Assembly (NCBI GenBank): GCA_024682835.1
Contig: JAIKYU010000072.1
Span: 1 to 63,136 of the forward strand
Reading direction: 5' to 3'
DNA: 63,136 bases
DNA from: Lachnospiraceae bacterium
GTDB taxonomy: Bacteria > Bacillota > Clostridia > Lachnospirales > Lachnospiraceae
A model generated the notes under the pieces. That model saw nothing but the letters and a program-made list of their open reading frames with translations. It was not told where the DNA came from and ran no database searches. The translations under genes and the position numbers were made by a program. Positions 17,639 to 26,926 of the stretch are shown one piece after another (position 1 is the first letter of the stretch; each line of letters begins with the position of its first letter).

Positions 17639-18457
17639 ATGTTTCGCGATTCCAGAAAAGCCGGCGCTGTCGCGTCCCCCTATTTCGCCTGGGCACTGAT
17701 TTTTATTCTCGTGCCGTTGGCCATGATCCTGTATTACGGTCTGACCGACCCGTCCGGCTCCCTTACCCTTGCCAACATCATCGCCATTGCGCAGCCGGAG
17801 CACACCAAATCCCTTTTGCTGGCACTGGAGCTGGCCATCATCAGCACGGTCATCTGCTTCCTGCTGGCTTACCCCCTGGGGATGATTCTTGCCAAGAACA
17901 AAATGAGCAGTCAGGGGCTCATCACCACCATCTTCATCCTTCCGATGTGGATGAACTTTCTGCTGCGCACCTTTTCGTGGATGACCCTGCTTGAAAACCA
18001 CGGTGTGCTCAACGGAATTCTTGAGTTTCTTCATCTGCCCACCATCCACGTGATCAACACGCCGGCCGCCATCGTCATCGGTATGGTCTACAATTTTCTG
18101 CCCTTCATGATCATGCCGATCTACAATTCCCTTGCAAAAATCGATGACAATGTGATCAATGCCGCCAGAGATCTGGGAGCCAACGCCGTGCAGACATTTC
18201 TGCGGGTAACCCTCCCTCTCACCGTGCCGGGCATCATTTCCGGCGTCACCATGGTGTTCATCCCGGCGCTGACCACCTTTGCCATCTCCACCATGCTCGG
18301 AGGATCCAAGATTCTCCTGATCGGCAATGTCATCGAGCAGGAGTTTACGCTGACCTATGACTGGCATCTGGGGAGCGGTCTCTCCATTGTGCTGATGATC
18401 TTCATCGTGGTGAATATGGTCGTGAGCGCCGTTTCGGAGAAGAAAGATGAATCGTAA
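17639..18457 (+). CDS. potB: Spermidine/putrescine ABC transporter permease PotB
   Basis: A 272-residue inner-membrane permease with six predicted helices and the EAA loop (NAARDLGANAVQTFLRVTLPLTVPGI) that docks onto the ATPase PotA. It starts 2 bases after potA and overlaps the potCD gene by 11 bases. LPMWMNFLLRTFSWM is typical of PotB-type subunits. Normal length. Confidence 0.93.
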   Translation: MFRDSRKAGAVASPYFAWALIFILVPLAMILYYGLTDPSGSLTLANIIAIAQPEHTKSLLLALELAIISTVICFLLAYPLGMILAKNKMSSQGLITTIFILPMWMNFLLRTFSWMTLLENHGVLNGILEFLHLPTIHVINTPAAIVIGMVYNFLPFMIMPIYNSLAKIDDNVINAARDLGANAVQTFLRVTLPLTVPGIISGVTMVFIPALTTFAISTMLGGSKILLIGNVIEQEFTLTYDWHLGSGLSIVLMIFIVVNMVVSAVSEKKDES

Positions 18458-20333
18458 GACAAATCCGGTCGAAAAAATCTACATGGGGATCATTTTCCTC
18501 TTCATGTACGCGCCGATCGTGACACTGATCGTGCTCTCCTTCAACAAGAGCAAATCCCGTGCCAAATGGGGCGGCTTCACCTTTCAATGGTATCTGAATC
18601 TCGTGCAGGATTCCGAGGTGCTCAATGCGATGGCCAACACATTGATCATCGCGCTGATCGCCACGATCGTCTCCACCGTGATCGGCACGGCAGCCAGTGT
18701 CGCCCTGACCGGAATGAAGCGTCGCACGCGTTCTCTGATCATGGGTGTGACCAACATCCCGATGATTAACGCCGACATCGTGACCGGCATCTCCCTGATG
18801 CTGCTGTTCAAGGTGCTTCACTTTGACGCCGGCTTCATCACGGTTCTGATCGCACACATCACCTTTGACATTCCGTATGTCATGCTCTCCGTGCTCCCGC
18901 GCATGAAGACCATCAGCCCCTCCGTCTATGAAGCGGCGCTGGACCTCGGCGCCGAGCCGTTCTTTGCGTTCCGGCGGACCATTCTGCCTGATCTGGCGCC
19001 CGCCATCATTTCCGGTTCCCTCATGGCCTTCACCATGTCCATCGATGATTTCATCATCACCTACTTCACCAAAGGCTCCGGCTTCGACACGCTTTCCACC
19101 AAGATCTACAGCGAGGTCAAACGCGGAATCCGTCCGGAAATCTATGCCCTCTCCGCCATCATTTTCGTGGCTGTCCTGATTCTTCTGCTGCTCTCCGACC
19201 GAATGAAGCTTCAGAGCGGAAAGCTGGCATCCCGAGCACGGGCAGGCGGCAATGAAAAGATAAAGAAAATCGGCGGCATCGTCGCGCTGGCAGGCGTATC
19301 CCTCGCCATCATCCTGATGGCGCTGGCTTTCGGCGGTGTGTTCTCCAAAAAGAGCACGCAGGTCTTTGTCTATAACGCCGGAGAATACATTGATCCCGAG
19401 GTGATCGAACTCTTCCAGAAGGAAACCGGCATAGAGGTCGTGTACGACGAATTTGAATCCAACGAGATCATGTATGCCAAAATCGCGTCGGACGGTGCCG
19501 CCTACGACGTGCTCTGCCCCTCCGACTACATGATCGCGAAGATGATATCCAACGACATGCTGATGAAGCTGGACTGGCCGGAGCTGCCGAATGCACAGAA
19601 CTACATCGGCAGGCAGTACTACGAATCCGCGCAGGCCTTTGACCCCTCCAACGAATATGCCGTGCCCTACTGCTGGGGAACGGTGGGTATTCTCTACAAC
19701 AGGGAGATGGTCCACGAGTCGGTAAACAGCTGGGACATCCTGTGGAATCCGAAGTACAAAGGCGAGATTCTCATGCAGGATTCCATCCGCGATGCCTTTA
19801 TGGTTGCGCTCGCCAGAAGAGGCTATTCCATCAATTCCGTAGACCCGGATGAAATCAACACTGCCACGGCTGATCTCATCGAGCAGGCGCCGCTGGTGCA
19901 GGCCTATGTCATCGATCAGGTGCGCGACAAAATGATCGGCAATGAGGCCGCCCTGGGCGTCATCTATTCCGGAGAGGCGATCTACACCAGAAGAGAAAAC
20001 GAAAATCTGGAATATGTGATTCCCGACGAGGGTTCCAACGTCTGGATTGACGGCTGGGTGATCAGCCGAGACGCGCGCAATATCGAAAACGCGTTAGCCT
20101 GGATCGATTTTCTCTGCAGACCAGAGATCGCCCTGATGAACTTTGAATACATCACCTATTCCACGCCCAATCTCGCCGCTCAGGAGATGATTGAGGACGA
20201 GGAGATCCGGAATTCCAAAGTAGCTTTCCCGGATGACGAAACGCTTTCGCGCTGTGACACCTATGTTTCTCTCGGCGAAGAGGGAGATCGTCTCTACAAC
20301 GAAGCGTGGAAAAAGGTGAAGTCCGCAGACTGA
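18447..20333 (+). CDS. potCD: PotC-PotD fusion: polyamine permease plus binding domain
   Basis: A 628-residue fusion. Residues 1 to about 255 form the PotC permease with six helices and an EAA loop (EAALDLGAEPFFAFRRTILP). After a basic linker (about 258-275), a seventh helix (about 275-295, IGGIVALAGVSLAIILMALAF) leads into a PotD-type extracytoplasmic binding protein (about 305-628) that starts VFVYNAGEYIDPEVIELFQKE. The binding domain is thus tethered to the permease outside the cell. The frame is continuous and codon use does not change at the junction. Such fusions are known in clostridia. Its TGA stop directly abuts the stop of the convergent gene on the other strand. Confidence 0.93.
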   Translation: MNRKTNPVEKIYMGIIFLFMYAPIVTLIVLSFNKSKSRAKWGGFTFQWYLNLVQDSEVLNAMANTLIIALIATIVSTVIGTAASVALTGMKRRTRSLIMGVTNIPMINADIVTGISLMLLFKVLHFDAGFITVLIAHITFDIPYVMLSVLPRMKTISPSVYEAALDLGAEPFFAFRRTILPDLAPAIISGSLMAFTMSIDDFIITYFTKGSGFDTLSTKIYSEVKRGIRPEIYALSAIIFVAVLILLLLSDRMKLQSGKLASRARAGGNEKIKKIGGIVALAGVSLAIILMALAFGGVFSKKSTQVFVYNAGEYIDPEVIELFQKETGIEVVYDEFESNEIMYAKIASDGAAYDVLCPSDYMIAKMISNDMLMKLDWPELPNAQNYIGRQYYESAQAFDPSNEYAVPYCWGTVGILYNREMVHESVNSWDILWNPKYKGEILMQDSIRDAFMVALARRGYSINSVDPDEINTATADLIEQAPLVQAYVIDQVRDKMIGNEAALGVIYSGEAIYTRRENENLEYVIPDEGSNVWIDGWVISRDARNIENALAWIDFLCRPEIALMNFEYITYSTPNLAAQEMIEDEEIRNSKVAFPDDETLSRCDTYVSLGEEGDRLYNEAWKKVKSAD

Positions 20334-21461
20334 TCAGAAGTGCTCCCACTTGTCGTGCGCGTAGCGCATGCGGGATTCAAGATCATATTTCCTGTCCATC
20401 AGATTCTGCCATATACCTGCAAATGTCCAGGTTCTCTTTCTCCAGGCATTCACGATAAGCACTGCGCCCACGGCCGTTCCAAACACGGTAAACGCCACCT
20501 GGATTCCGTAGAGAAGAGAAAACACATTGGCATATCCGATGGCAATGTTTTCCCACCAGGGATAAATCACCGGTTTGGACTGCATTCCCCGGGCAAAGAG
20601 ATCGCGCATGTTCTTTCTCAGAGCCGGTGGCTCGAACCGGGCGCTGTTCTCCACGACCCAGATGGTCTCGCGATCCGCCTTCACCTGCTCCCGAATGAGA
20701 TTGACCGCGAAATTCTTTACGGGATTCGGCATCACGATCTCCCACGTGCCGATGCCGGTGAGCTTCTTGGCCTTCGGATCAAGGTATTGGCAGAAGGACT
20801 CCAGGGAGAGGAAGCACAGATTATCCGGAATACCGGCCTGCTTCTCGATCATCCCCCGTTTCGGCACGGAGAAAACGCCCGCGATCGTGTGGCGCACCCC
20901 GCCGATCATGACTCCCCTGCCCGCGATTTCAAAGGAACCGAAAAGCTGCCAGGCCAGATTCTCATCGATCAGAATCTGATCGGGCATGAGCGCGTCCTGT
21001 GAATACAGGTTGCCGGAAAGAAGCTTCACCGGATGGAACCGGAAGAAATCGCCGTGCGTTGCGATGGCGTGCGCCTTGACAGACTGCCTGGAATCCTCCC
21101 GCAAAAGCTCGACACTGCCCTCCGCACTCATGCAGGTGACAAAATCAGCGGCATCCTTCTGCTCCTCCTTTTCCGCAAGCTCCTCCGTCTTTCTGCGGAT
21201 ATTGTACTCCAGCTCGCGAATCCGGTCGTAGTCGGCCTGATTGTCATAGGGGTAGAACACGCTGATCTGGCTGGCGTTCTCCCCGTTCTCGGACCAGGTA
21301 TAAACCGCCCGCTGGTCATAGAGGCGCGCCTGCATTCCGTGCCTGATCCCGTAGAGAAGAAGCGCACAGGCAAACGAACAGGCCATCGCAAGCAGCCAGA
21401 TCAGGATTCTTTTCTGTGGCAGGCGGAAGGTAAACCGTGCCATGATTTTTCCCGGTTTCAT
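20334..21461 (-). CDS. MacB-like ectodomain membrane protein with only two helices
   Basis: About 375 residues. One N-terminal helix (ILIWLLAMACSFACALLLYGI) is followed by an outward domain of about 290 residues resembling the MacB periplasmic core domain (DQILIDENLAWQLFGSFEIAGRGVMIGGVRHTIAGVF). Then come a single C-terminal helix (about 328-350) and a basic tail. Canonical MacB/FtsX permeases have four helices and a C-terminal FtsX domain, which are absent, so this is not a complete ABC permease. I use the ATG 13 bases after the HlyD stop, which has AAGGTG upstream; a longer reading would need a TTG inside the HlyD gene. It follows the adaptor gene and probably forms a complex with it (inference). 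No ATPase gene is adjacent. Confidence 0.7.
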   Translation of the reverse strand: MKPGKIMARFTFRLPQKRILIWLLAMACSFACALLLYGIRHGMQARLYDQRAVYTWSENGENASQISVFYPYDNQADYDRIRELEYNIRRKTEELAEKEEQKDAADFVTCMSAEGSVELLREDSRQSVKAHAIATHGDFFRFHPVKLLSGNLYSQDALMPDQILIDENLAWQLFGSFEIAGRGVMIGGVRHTIAGVFSVPKRGMIEKQAGIPDNLCFLSLESFCQYLDPKAKKLTGIGTWEIVMPNPVKNFAVNLIREQVKADRETIWVVENSARFEPPALRKNMRDLFARGMQSKPVIYPWWENIAIGYANVFSLLYGIQVAFTVFGTAVGAVLIVNAWRKRTWTFAGIWQNLMDRKYDLESRMRYAHDKWEHF

Positions 21462-21474
21462 CGAAGCGTGCACC

Positions 21475-23340
21475 TTACAGAGAGGTGTCCGCCAGCCGCA
21501 CAAACTGTCCCGGCCGGATGGGCTCGGAGGAGGTGGTGATCACATATTCATATCCCTCCAGCGCAGCATTGATCGCGGTGTTCTTGTCATCGCTCAGCTG
21601 CACCTCCACATCCACACGGCTCGCCACGTAACGGTTGCCGAGCGGGCTGGGCTTTTCCTGGACGATGAGAATAAACTTTCCGTTATTGTCCTCCCGGATG
21701 GCGCTGTTGGGTACGGTCAGGTCATAATTCTGCGCTGTCTGCCCGATCTGAAGGCTCACCGTCTGTCCCGCCTGTACCTCGGGACTCGCGATCTTGAACT
21801 CCAGCAGTTTCTTGCCCGCGGGATCGGAAGGATCCGGCTTGATGGCCGACAGAGTTGCTGTGAAATCACTGTAAAACCAGATATTCTGCGGCTCAGCGGC
21901 ATCTCCGACGTGGACGGTCCGCGCCTGCGCGTTTGTCACGGAAAAGCTTGTCATCATATCACGCCCCGCGACCTGAATCACCGCAGCCGGCGTTTCCGAA
22001 TTCGTGGTCTCTCCGGCCACATAGCCGACGCTGGTGACGATTCCGGCCACCGGCGCATCAATCGTCGTGCCGATACTCTCGGAGAGCAGCTTATCCACCT
22101 TCTCCTGTGCCTTTTCAATCTCCACCTTCTGCTCCGTAAGCGTGATCTCCGCGGCGATCGCGGTCGTGAGCTTCGTCTTATCCTCCGTGATCTTCGTGAT
22201 CTCCGCTTCCGCTTCCGTCAGATCCGCAGTGGCATCATCCACCACCCGTTTGACCAGTCTGAGCTGATAGTCCCGTCCGAGCTGCATCTGCGCCTGATAG
22301 GTTTCCAGCTGGCTCTCATCCTTCGCATTTCCGGCAATCTGCGCCTGATACTCATTAATGCGGTGCTGGATATCGTTCTTTTCCTTCTGATCGGTTGACT
22401 CGGAGAGGTCCGCCTGCAGTTTCGAGATTTCATAGGTTGCCAGTGCGGTTGTATACTCCGGCGTCAGTTTGTCATAGCTGATTTCACCCGCCTCCTTCAT
22501 GTACCAGATTTCCAGGGACGTATACTGATCCTCTGCGGCCTTTTTGGCAGCCTTGGCCGCATCTCTGGTGGCGACGGCCGCATTGTACTTTTTCTCCATA
22601 TCCCGAAGCTGCTCCTGGAACTCATCCTGGGAGGAAACGACGTCATTGCGGATATCGGTGATCACGTCATCCGGTACGGTCCCGTCAAAAAGGGATTTCT
22701 CATAGGTGACCTTCAGATCCGCCAACTCCTTTTCTGCGGTGGTCAGCTCCTCCGATTCCATATCCTCCAGTTCGTAGAGCGGATCTCCCTGGGCCACGGT
22801 ATCCCCCACATGGACGAGGACACTTGACACCTTGCGGGTCTGCTTCACCAGCACCTTGTACGGATTATCCGCCTCCACGGTTCCTGTTCCGCGGATTTTC
22901 GGAGAGATGCTTTCGGACTGCACGTAGGCCGTGGCCACCTCCGGCAGTGTCCGGTTCATCCAGGTGTTGGAAAAGAAGGTCAGAATCAGCAGAATCACCA
23001 GAAAGATGATGATCGCATTTTTGATTCTGTCCTTCTTTTTCCGCGCGCGCGCCTCCTCGGGCGTTATCGTCTGTCCCTGCGCGGATTCCCCTGCAGCCGC
23101 CGCCCTCACGGGCGCGCTGGCCGCCTGACTTATCTCCTCACGGGCAGATTCCGTGTATGCGGATTCCATGTCAGAATCCATATCTGAATCCGTATCTGAA
23201 TCCGTATCTGATTCCGTATCCGATGCCGTATCAGGCTCCCCGGCACGGCTTCCCTCCGGTCCGGGTGTCTTTGTCTCTGTTTCCGCGTCCAGTATCGCCT
23301 CCGCCAGGATGTCCTCCGGTCCGTGTTTTTTTCTGCTCAT
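21475..23340 (-). CDS. HlyD/RND-type membrane fusion (adaptor) protein
   Basis: A 621-residue single-helix adaptor. The cytoplasmic N-terminus of about 105 residues is unusually long and holds a serine/aspartate-rich repeat (about 38-65). A membrane helix at about 107-127 follows. The outward part has the split lipoyl/barrel-sandwich halves (VLVHVGDTVAQGDPLYEL near 175-195; IDAPVAGIVTSVGYVAGE near 430) flanking a long coiled-coil hairpin (about 205-425), then beta-barrel and membrane-proximal domains. Such proteins link an inner-membrane transporter to an outer channel in diderms; in Bacillota they work with MacB-like or peptide exporters. Its ATG overlaps the TGA of the upstream sugar-type permease (ATGA), and a MacB-like ectodomain gene follows. 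Confidence 0.85.
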   Translation of the reverse strand: MSRKKHGPEDILAEAILDAETETKTPGPEGSRAGEPDTASDTESDTDSDTDSDMDSDMESAYTESAREEISQAASAPVRAAAAGESAQGQTITPEEARARKKKDRIKNAIIIFLVILLILTFFSNTWMNRTLPEVATAYVQSESISPKIRGTGTVEADNPYKVLVKQTRKVSSVLVHVGDTVAQGDPLYELEDMESEELTTAEKELADLKVTYEKSLFDGTVPDDVITDIRNDVVSSQDEFQEQLRDMEKKYNAAVATRDAAKAAKKAAEDQYTSLEIWYMKEAGEISYDKLTPEYTTALATYEISKLQADLSESTDQKEKNDIQHRINEYQAQIAGNAKDESQLETYQAQMQLGRDYQLRLVKRVVDDATADLTEAEAEITKITEDKTKLTTAIAAEITLTEQKVEIEKAQEKVDKLLSESIGTTIDAPVAGIVTSVGYVAGETTNSETPAAVIQVAGRDMMTSFSVTNAQARTVHVGDAAEPQNIWFYSDFTATLSAIKPDPSDPAGKKLLEFKIASPEVQAGQTVSLQIGQTAQNYDLTVPNSAIREDNNGKFILIVQEKPSPLGNRYVASRVDVEVQLSDDKNTAINAALEGYEYVITTSSEPIRPGQFVRLADTSL

Positions 23341-24263
23341 CCCTTAATTCCTCCCTGGTAGGTGATTCCCTCTACCAAATACTCCTCGCCGTATAAAAAG
23401 ATCAGGATCGGCAGCACCATGTAGATGACCGCCACCGCAAAGGCCAGTGAAATCTCTCCCGAATTGATTTTCGAAAGAAAGACCGAGAGCGGGTGCATCT
23501 CTTCATTGTCCAGAAGAACGATGGGCTGCTCAACCATATTCCAGTAATCGATAAAAATCAGAATTGCCACCGAAGCCAGCGCCCCCTTACATAACGGCAT
23601 GGCAATCTGCGTAAAAATCTGCCAGTCCCCTGCCCCGTCAATCATGGCCGCCTCCAGCACACCGGTGGGAATCCTGCGCATAAATTTCGTGAGCAGGAAC
23701 ACGGCAAAAGGGGAAAAAATCCCCGGCAGCCAGATCGCCCAGTGTGTGTTCACGATATGGAGGGAACGGCTGACCAGGAAATTCGGCACCAGCGTCACCT
23801 GATAGGGCATCAGCATCAGAATAATATATGCGAAGAAAATGATCTCCTTAAGCATCGATCGCTCCCACGAAAAGCCATAGGCAGCAAGAGAAGCAACGAG
23901 CAGCTGAAACACCACGATCGGAACCACATAGATCACCGAATTCCAGAATTTCAGCAGATAGGCCGGACTGCGGAAAAGCACGGTGGCATACTGGGAAAAG
24001 GTCACCAGGTCCGGAATAAACTTCAAATTGACCGTCTTTGAGATAAAGACCTTGCCTCCCGTTTTGGTCGTGGCAAAAACGGTACCGTAGTTGGCATTGA
24101 TCTCCGAAGCGGACATAAAGGAGTTGGTGAAGGTAAAAATCACGGGCATCAGAAACAACGCCGCGGCCAGAAACAGGAAGCCCGTGAGGACCCACGACCA
24201 CATGCGTTTGACGTTATTGCGTCTATTTTTTATCTCTTTTTGATAATCCTCAAAGGTTTTCAT
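23337..24263 (-). CDS. Carbohydrate-type ABC permease (MalG family)
   Basis: A 308-residue permease of the binding-protein-dependent carbohydrate type 1 family, with six predicted helices. The EAA motif (LEAAMIDGAGDWQIFTQIAMPLCKGAL) docks to a cytoplasmic ATPase. An extended outward loop between helices 1 and 2 (about 55-95) is larger than usual. It pairs with the MalF-type permease 2 bases upstream. No binding protein or ATPase gene is next to it, and the genes behind it are a HlyD adaptor and a MacB-like protein. Substrate unknown. Confidence 0.85.
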   Translation of the reverse strand: MKTFEDYQKEIKNRRNNVKRMWSWVLTGFLFLAAALFLMPVIFTFTNSFMSASEINANYGTVFATTKTGGKVFISKTVNLKFIPDLVTFSQYATVLFRSPAYLLKFWNSVIYVVPIVVFQLLVASLAAYGFSWERSMLKEIIFFAYIILMLMPYQVTLVPNFLVSRSLHIVNTHWAIWLPGIFSPFAVFLLTKFMRRIPTGVLEAAMIDGAGDWQIFTQIAMPLCKGALASVAILIFIDYWNMVEQPIVLLDNEEMHPLSVFLSKINSGEISLAFAVAVIYMVLPILIFLYGEEYLVEGITYQGGIKG

Positions 24264-24265
24264 GA

Positions 24266-25132
24266 TTACTCGTCAATATCCCGTCCGAAACGGTCCTCCA
24301 CAATAAACAGCGCCCCAACCAGCACCACGATCAACAGGCTCATCATCACCGCCGCGGCTGAGAGCTTCTGATAGTCCAGAGAGATGAAGGTGTTGTTCAT
24401 AAAATGCTGCAGCAGATACAGCGCGTCAAAGGGGTACTCGCCGGTCATCAGGTACGTCTCGCGGAAGACCTTGAAGGAATTCAGCACGCTCATGATCGTC
24501 ACAAACAGGATGGTGGCCGACAGGTAGCGGAGTTTGATCTGAAAGAACACCCTTCCTCTGCCGGCCCCTTCGATTCTGGCCACCTCGATCAGATCCTTCG
24601 GGACGCTTGCCAGCGCCGACATGAACAGGATCATGTTATACCCCAGGTTTTTCCACAGGAACAGCAGCACAATCACCACCTGCGCATGATTGCTCTTAAG
24701 CCAGTCCAGCCGGATCCCGAGCAGCTCGTTGACAAGTCCGTTGTAATGAAACAGCACCTGCCAGATCAGCACGATGGAAGCCACCGGTACCATCATCGGA
24801 CTCAGCAGGCAGGAACGGAAAAAGCTCTTATACGGGATCGATGCCTCCATGATCACGGCCACCGTCAGCGACAGCAAAACCGCAAGCGGCACCGCCGTCA
24901 GGGAAAAGCGGATCGTGTTGAATACCGCAAGTCTGTGTGCCTCGTTTGCTGCGACCCGGAAATAGTTGGTGAACCCGACAAATTCATGCTGCACCGGATT
25001 GTTGACCATGGAATACCAGATCACAACGAAGAACGGAGCGACAAAGAAAAGCAGAACGCCCAGCAGACTGGGCGCCAGAAACAGCCATGAGCGCAGCTTC
25101 TTCTTTTTTTCCCGTGTCAATCCGCCCCGCAT
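24266..25132 (-). CDS. Carbohydrate-type ABC permease (MalF/UgpA family)
   Basis: About 288 residues, six predicted helices, EAA motif present (EVARIEGAGRGRVFFQIKLRYLSATI). It is the usual partner of the MalG-type permease directly downstream. I take the ATG at 25130-25132, with GAAGGGA 10 bases upstream overlapping the PFL stop; a TTG two codons earlier is also possible. It begins about 15 bases after the PFL gene, so it may be expressed from the same upstream transcript. Substrate unknown; family sure. Confidence 0.85.
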   Translation of the reverse strand: MRGGLTREKKKKLRSWLFLAPSLLGVLLFFVAPFFVVIWYSMVNNPVQHEFVGFTNYFRVAANEAHRLAVFNTIRFSLTAVPLAVLLSLTVAVIMEASIPYKSFFRSCLLSPMMVPVASIVLIWQVLFHYNGLVNELLGIRLDWLKSNHAQVVIVLLFLWKNLGYNMILFMSALASVPKDLIEVARIEGAGRGRVFFQIKLRYLSATILFVTIMSVLNSFKVFRETYLMTGEYPFDALYLLQHFMNNTFISLDYQKLSAAAVMMSLLIVVLVGALFIVEDRFGRDIDE

Positions 25133-25147
25133 GAACAAGCAGTCCCT

Positions 25148-26518
25148 TCAGTTCCGGAATCCGGTCACCGGGCGCGGTATTCTGCCTGTCCTTGCGATAA
25201 ATGCATCACAGTCCGCAGATCCCACAGGAATGATCGGCGCGCTTCCCAGCAGACCGCCGAACTGCGCCTCCTCCCCCACCTTCTTTCCGATCACGGGGAT
25301 CACACGCACCGCGGTGGTCTTGCCGTTGATCATGCCGATCGCCATCTCGTCGGCAATGATTCCGGAGATTTTTGCCGCGCTTGTATCTCCCGGAACAGCG
25401 ATCATGTCCAGTCCAACCGAGCATACGGAGGTCATGGCCTCCAGCTTTTCGATGGTCAGCGCACCGGATCGCGCGGCAGCGATCATTCCCTGATCCTCGC
25501 TCACCGGAATAAACGCGCCGGACAGCCCGCCTACGGAAGAGGAAGCCATGAGCCCGCCCTTTTTCACCTGATCGTTGAGCAGCGCCAGGGCTGCCGTCGT
25601 GCCGGGCGCCCCCGCCTCAGTCAGGCCCATCTCACAGAGAATATCCGCAACGGAATCACCGACGGCAGGCGTCGGAGCAAGGGAGAGATCCACAATGCCG
25701 AAGGGAACCTGCAGACGTCTGGCTGCCTCCGTCGCCACCAGCTGTCCCACCCGGGTCACCTGAAAGGCTGTCTTTTTGATGGTTTCGCACAGCACTTCAA
25801 AAGATGCGCCCCGTACCTTTTCCAGCGCGGTTTTGACAACACCCGGTCCGCTGACGCCCACATTGATGACCTCATCCGGCTGCGTCACACCATGAAACGC
25901 TCCTGCCATAAACGGATTGTCATCCACCGCATTGCAGAAGACAACCAGCTTGGCACAGCCAAGCGAATCCTGATCTGCCGTCTTTTCAGCCGTGGCGCGG
26001 ATCACACCGCCCATCAGTCGAACCGCGTCCATATCGATTCCTGCCCTGGTGGATCCCAGACAGACAGAGGAACAAAGGACCCCTGTTGTGGAGAGCGCCT
26101 CGGGAATCGAATGGATCAGCAGCTCATCCGCTCTGGTCATGCCCATTTCCACCAGTGCGGAATACCCGCCCAGAAAATTGACTCCCACGGTGCCGGCCGC
26201 CCGATCCAGTGACCCGGCGAGTTTTACAAAATCCGCCTCACTTCTGCAGGCAGCGGCTCCGATCATCGCAATTGGAGTGACGGATATACGTTTGTTTACG
26301 ATCGGAATTCCAAACTCCCTGCCGATGGCCTCTCCGGTCTCAACCAGATGCTCGGCCTTTCGCGTGATCTTGTCATAGACAGCCGTGCACAGCCGCTCCA
26401 GATCATCGGATATGCAGTCATGCAGTCCGATTCCCAGCGTGATGGTGCGCACATCGAGGTTTTCCTTCTCTATCATTTCGTTGGTCTCGCGGACCTCACT
26501 CATATCTATTCTGAGCAT
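25148..26518 (-). CDS. PFL family protein (UPF0210/DUF711)
   Basis: A 456-residue cytosolic protein of the PFL-like UPF0210 family, conserved through Bacillota and archaea. The N-terminal [25 protein letters not shown] and the glycine-rich [23 protein letters not shown] and [14 protein letters not shown] regions are characteristic. Despite the distant glycyl-radical-enzyme-like fold, no function is established. It almost always accompanies the small ACT protein, as here, where that gene ends 70 bases upstream. A role in amino-acid-responsive metabolism is only suggested by the ACT partner. Confidence 0.9.
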   Translation of the reverse strand: MLRIDMSEVRETNEMIEKENLDVRTITLGIGLHDCISDDLERLCTAVYDKITRKAEHLVETGEAIGREFGIPIVNKRISVTPIAMIGAAACRSEADFVKLAGSLDRAAGTVGVNFLGGYSALVEMGMTRADELLIHSIPEALSTTGVLCSSVCLGSTRAGIDMDAVRLMGGVIRATAEKTADQDSLGCAKLVVFCNAVDDNPFMAGAFHGVTQPDEVINVGVSGPGVVKTALEKVRGASFEVLCETIKKTAFQVTRVGQLVATEAARRLQVPFGIVDLSLAPTPAVGDSVADILCEMGLTEAGAPGTTAALALLNDQVKKGGLMASSSVGGLSGAFIPVSEDQGMIAAARSGALTIEKLEAMTSVCSVGLDMIAVPGDTSAAKISGIIADEMAIGMINGKTTAVRVIPVIGKKVGEEAQFGGLLGSAPIIPVGSADCDAFIARTGRIPRPVTGFRN

Positions 26519-26588
26519 GCTTCCCCCTCTATGATCAACCGCAAATAAGAATGCTGCGGCTTCTCCGTTACAGCTTTAAACCGATCCG

Positions 26589-26876
26589 TCACTGTGAGAG
26601 ACTTGTCAGCCGGTGCATCGATTCAAAGATTTCCTCCCGCTGGCATTTTACGACTACGCCGATGTCCTCCCCCAGATGCTCCAGTTCATCGGCCGCCTGC
26701 AGGAACTCCAGATCCGCGCCGCTCATGTCAACGATCATCATCATGTGGAAATATCCCTGCACGATGGTCTGGGAGATATCCAGGATGTTTGCCCTGTGTT
26801 CTGCAAGATAGGTACAGATTCTGGCAATGATACCGACCGTATCCTTCCCGACCACCGTAATAATCACCTTGTTCAT
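26589..26876 (-). CDS. ACT domain protein (UPF0237)
   Basis: A 95-residue protein consisting of one ACT fold plus a short tail. The family start MNKVIITVVGKDTVGIIARI and DISQTIVQGYFHMMMIVDM are typical of UPF0237 proteins, which are related to the GcvR regulator and likely bind a small ligand such as an amino acid. GAGGAGG precedes the start. It is paired with the PFL gene downstream, a conserved arrangement of unknown function. Confidence 0.92.
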   Translation of the reverse strand: MNKVIITVVGKDTVGIIARICTYLAEHRANILDISQTIVQGYFHMMMIVDMSGADLEFLQAADELEHLGEDIGVVVKCQREEIFESMHRLTSLSQ

Positions 26877-26926
26877 AACAACCTCCTCCGTATCAATACA
26901 GCCGTTCTCGACTGTACGCCCTTTGA

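Noticed and set aside
18402..19715. 437-codon open frame opposite potCD
   Set aside because: Its composition (His, Asp, Gly, Gln rich; no domain) is that of a shadow of a GC-rich gene, and potCD is certain.
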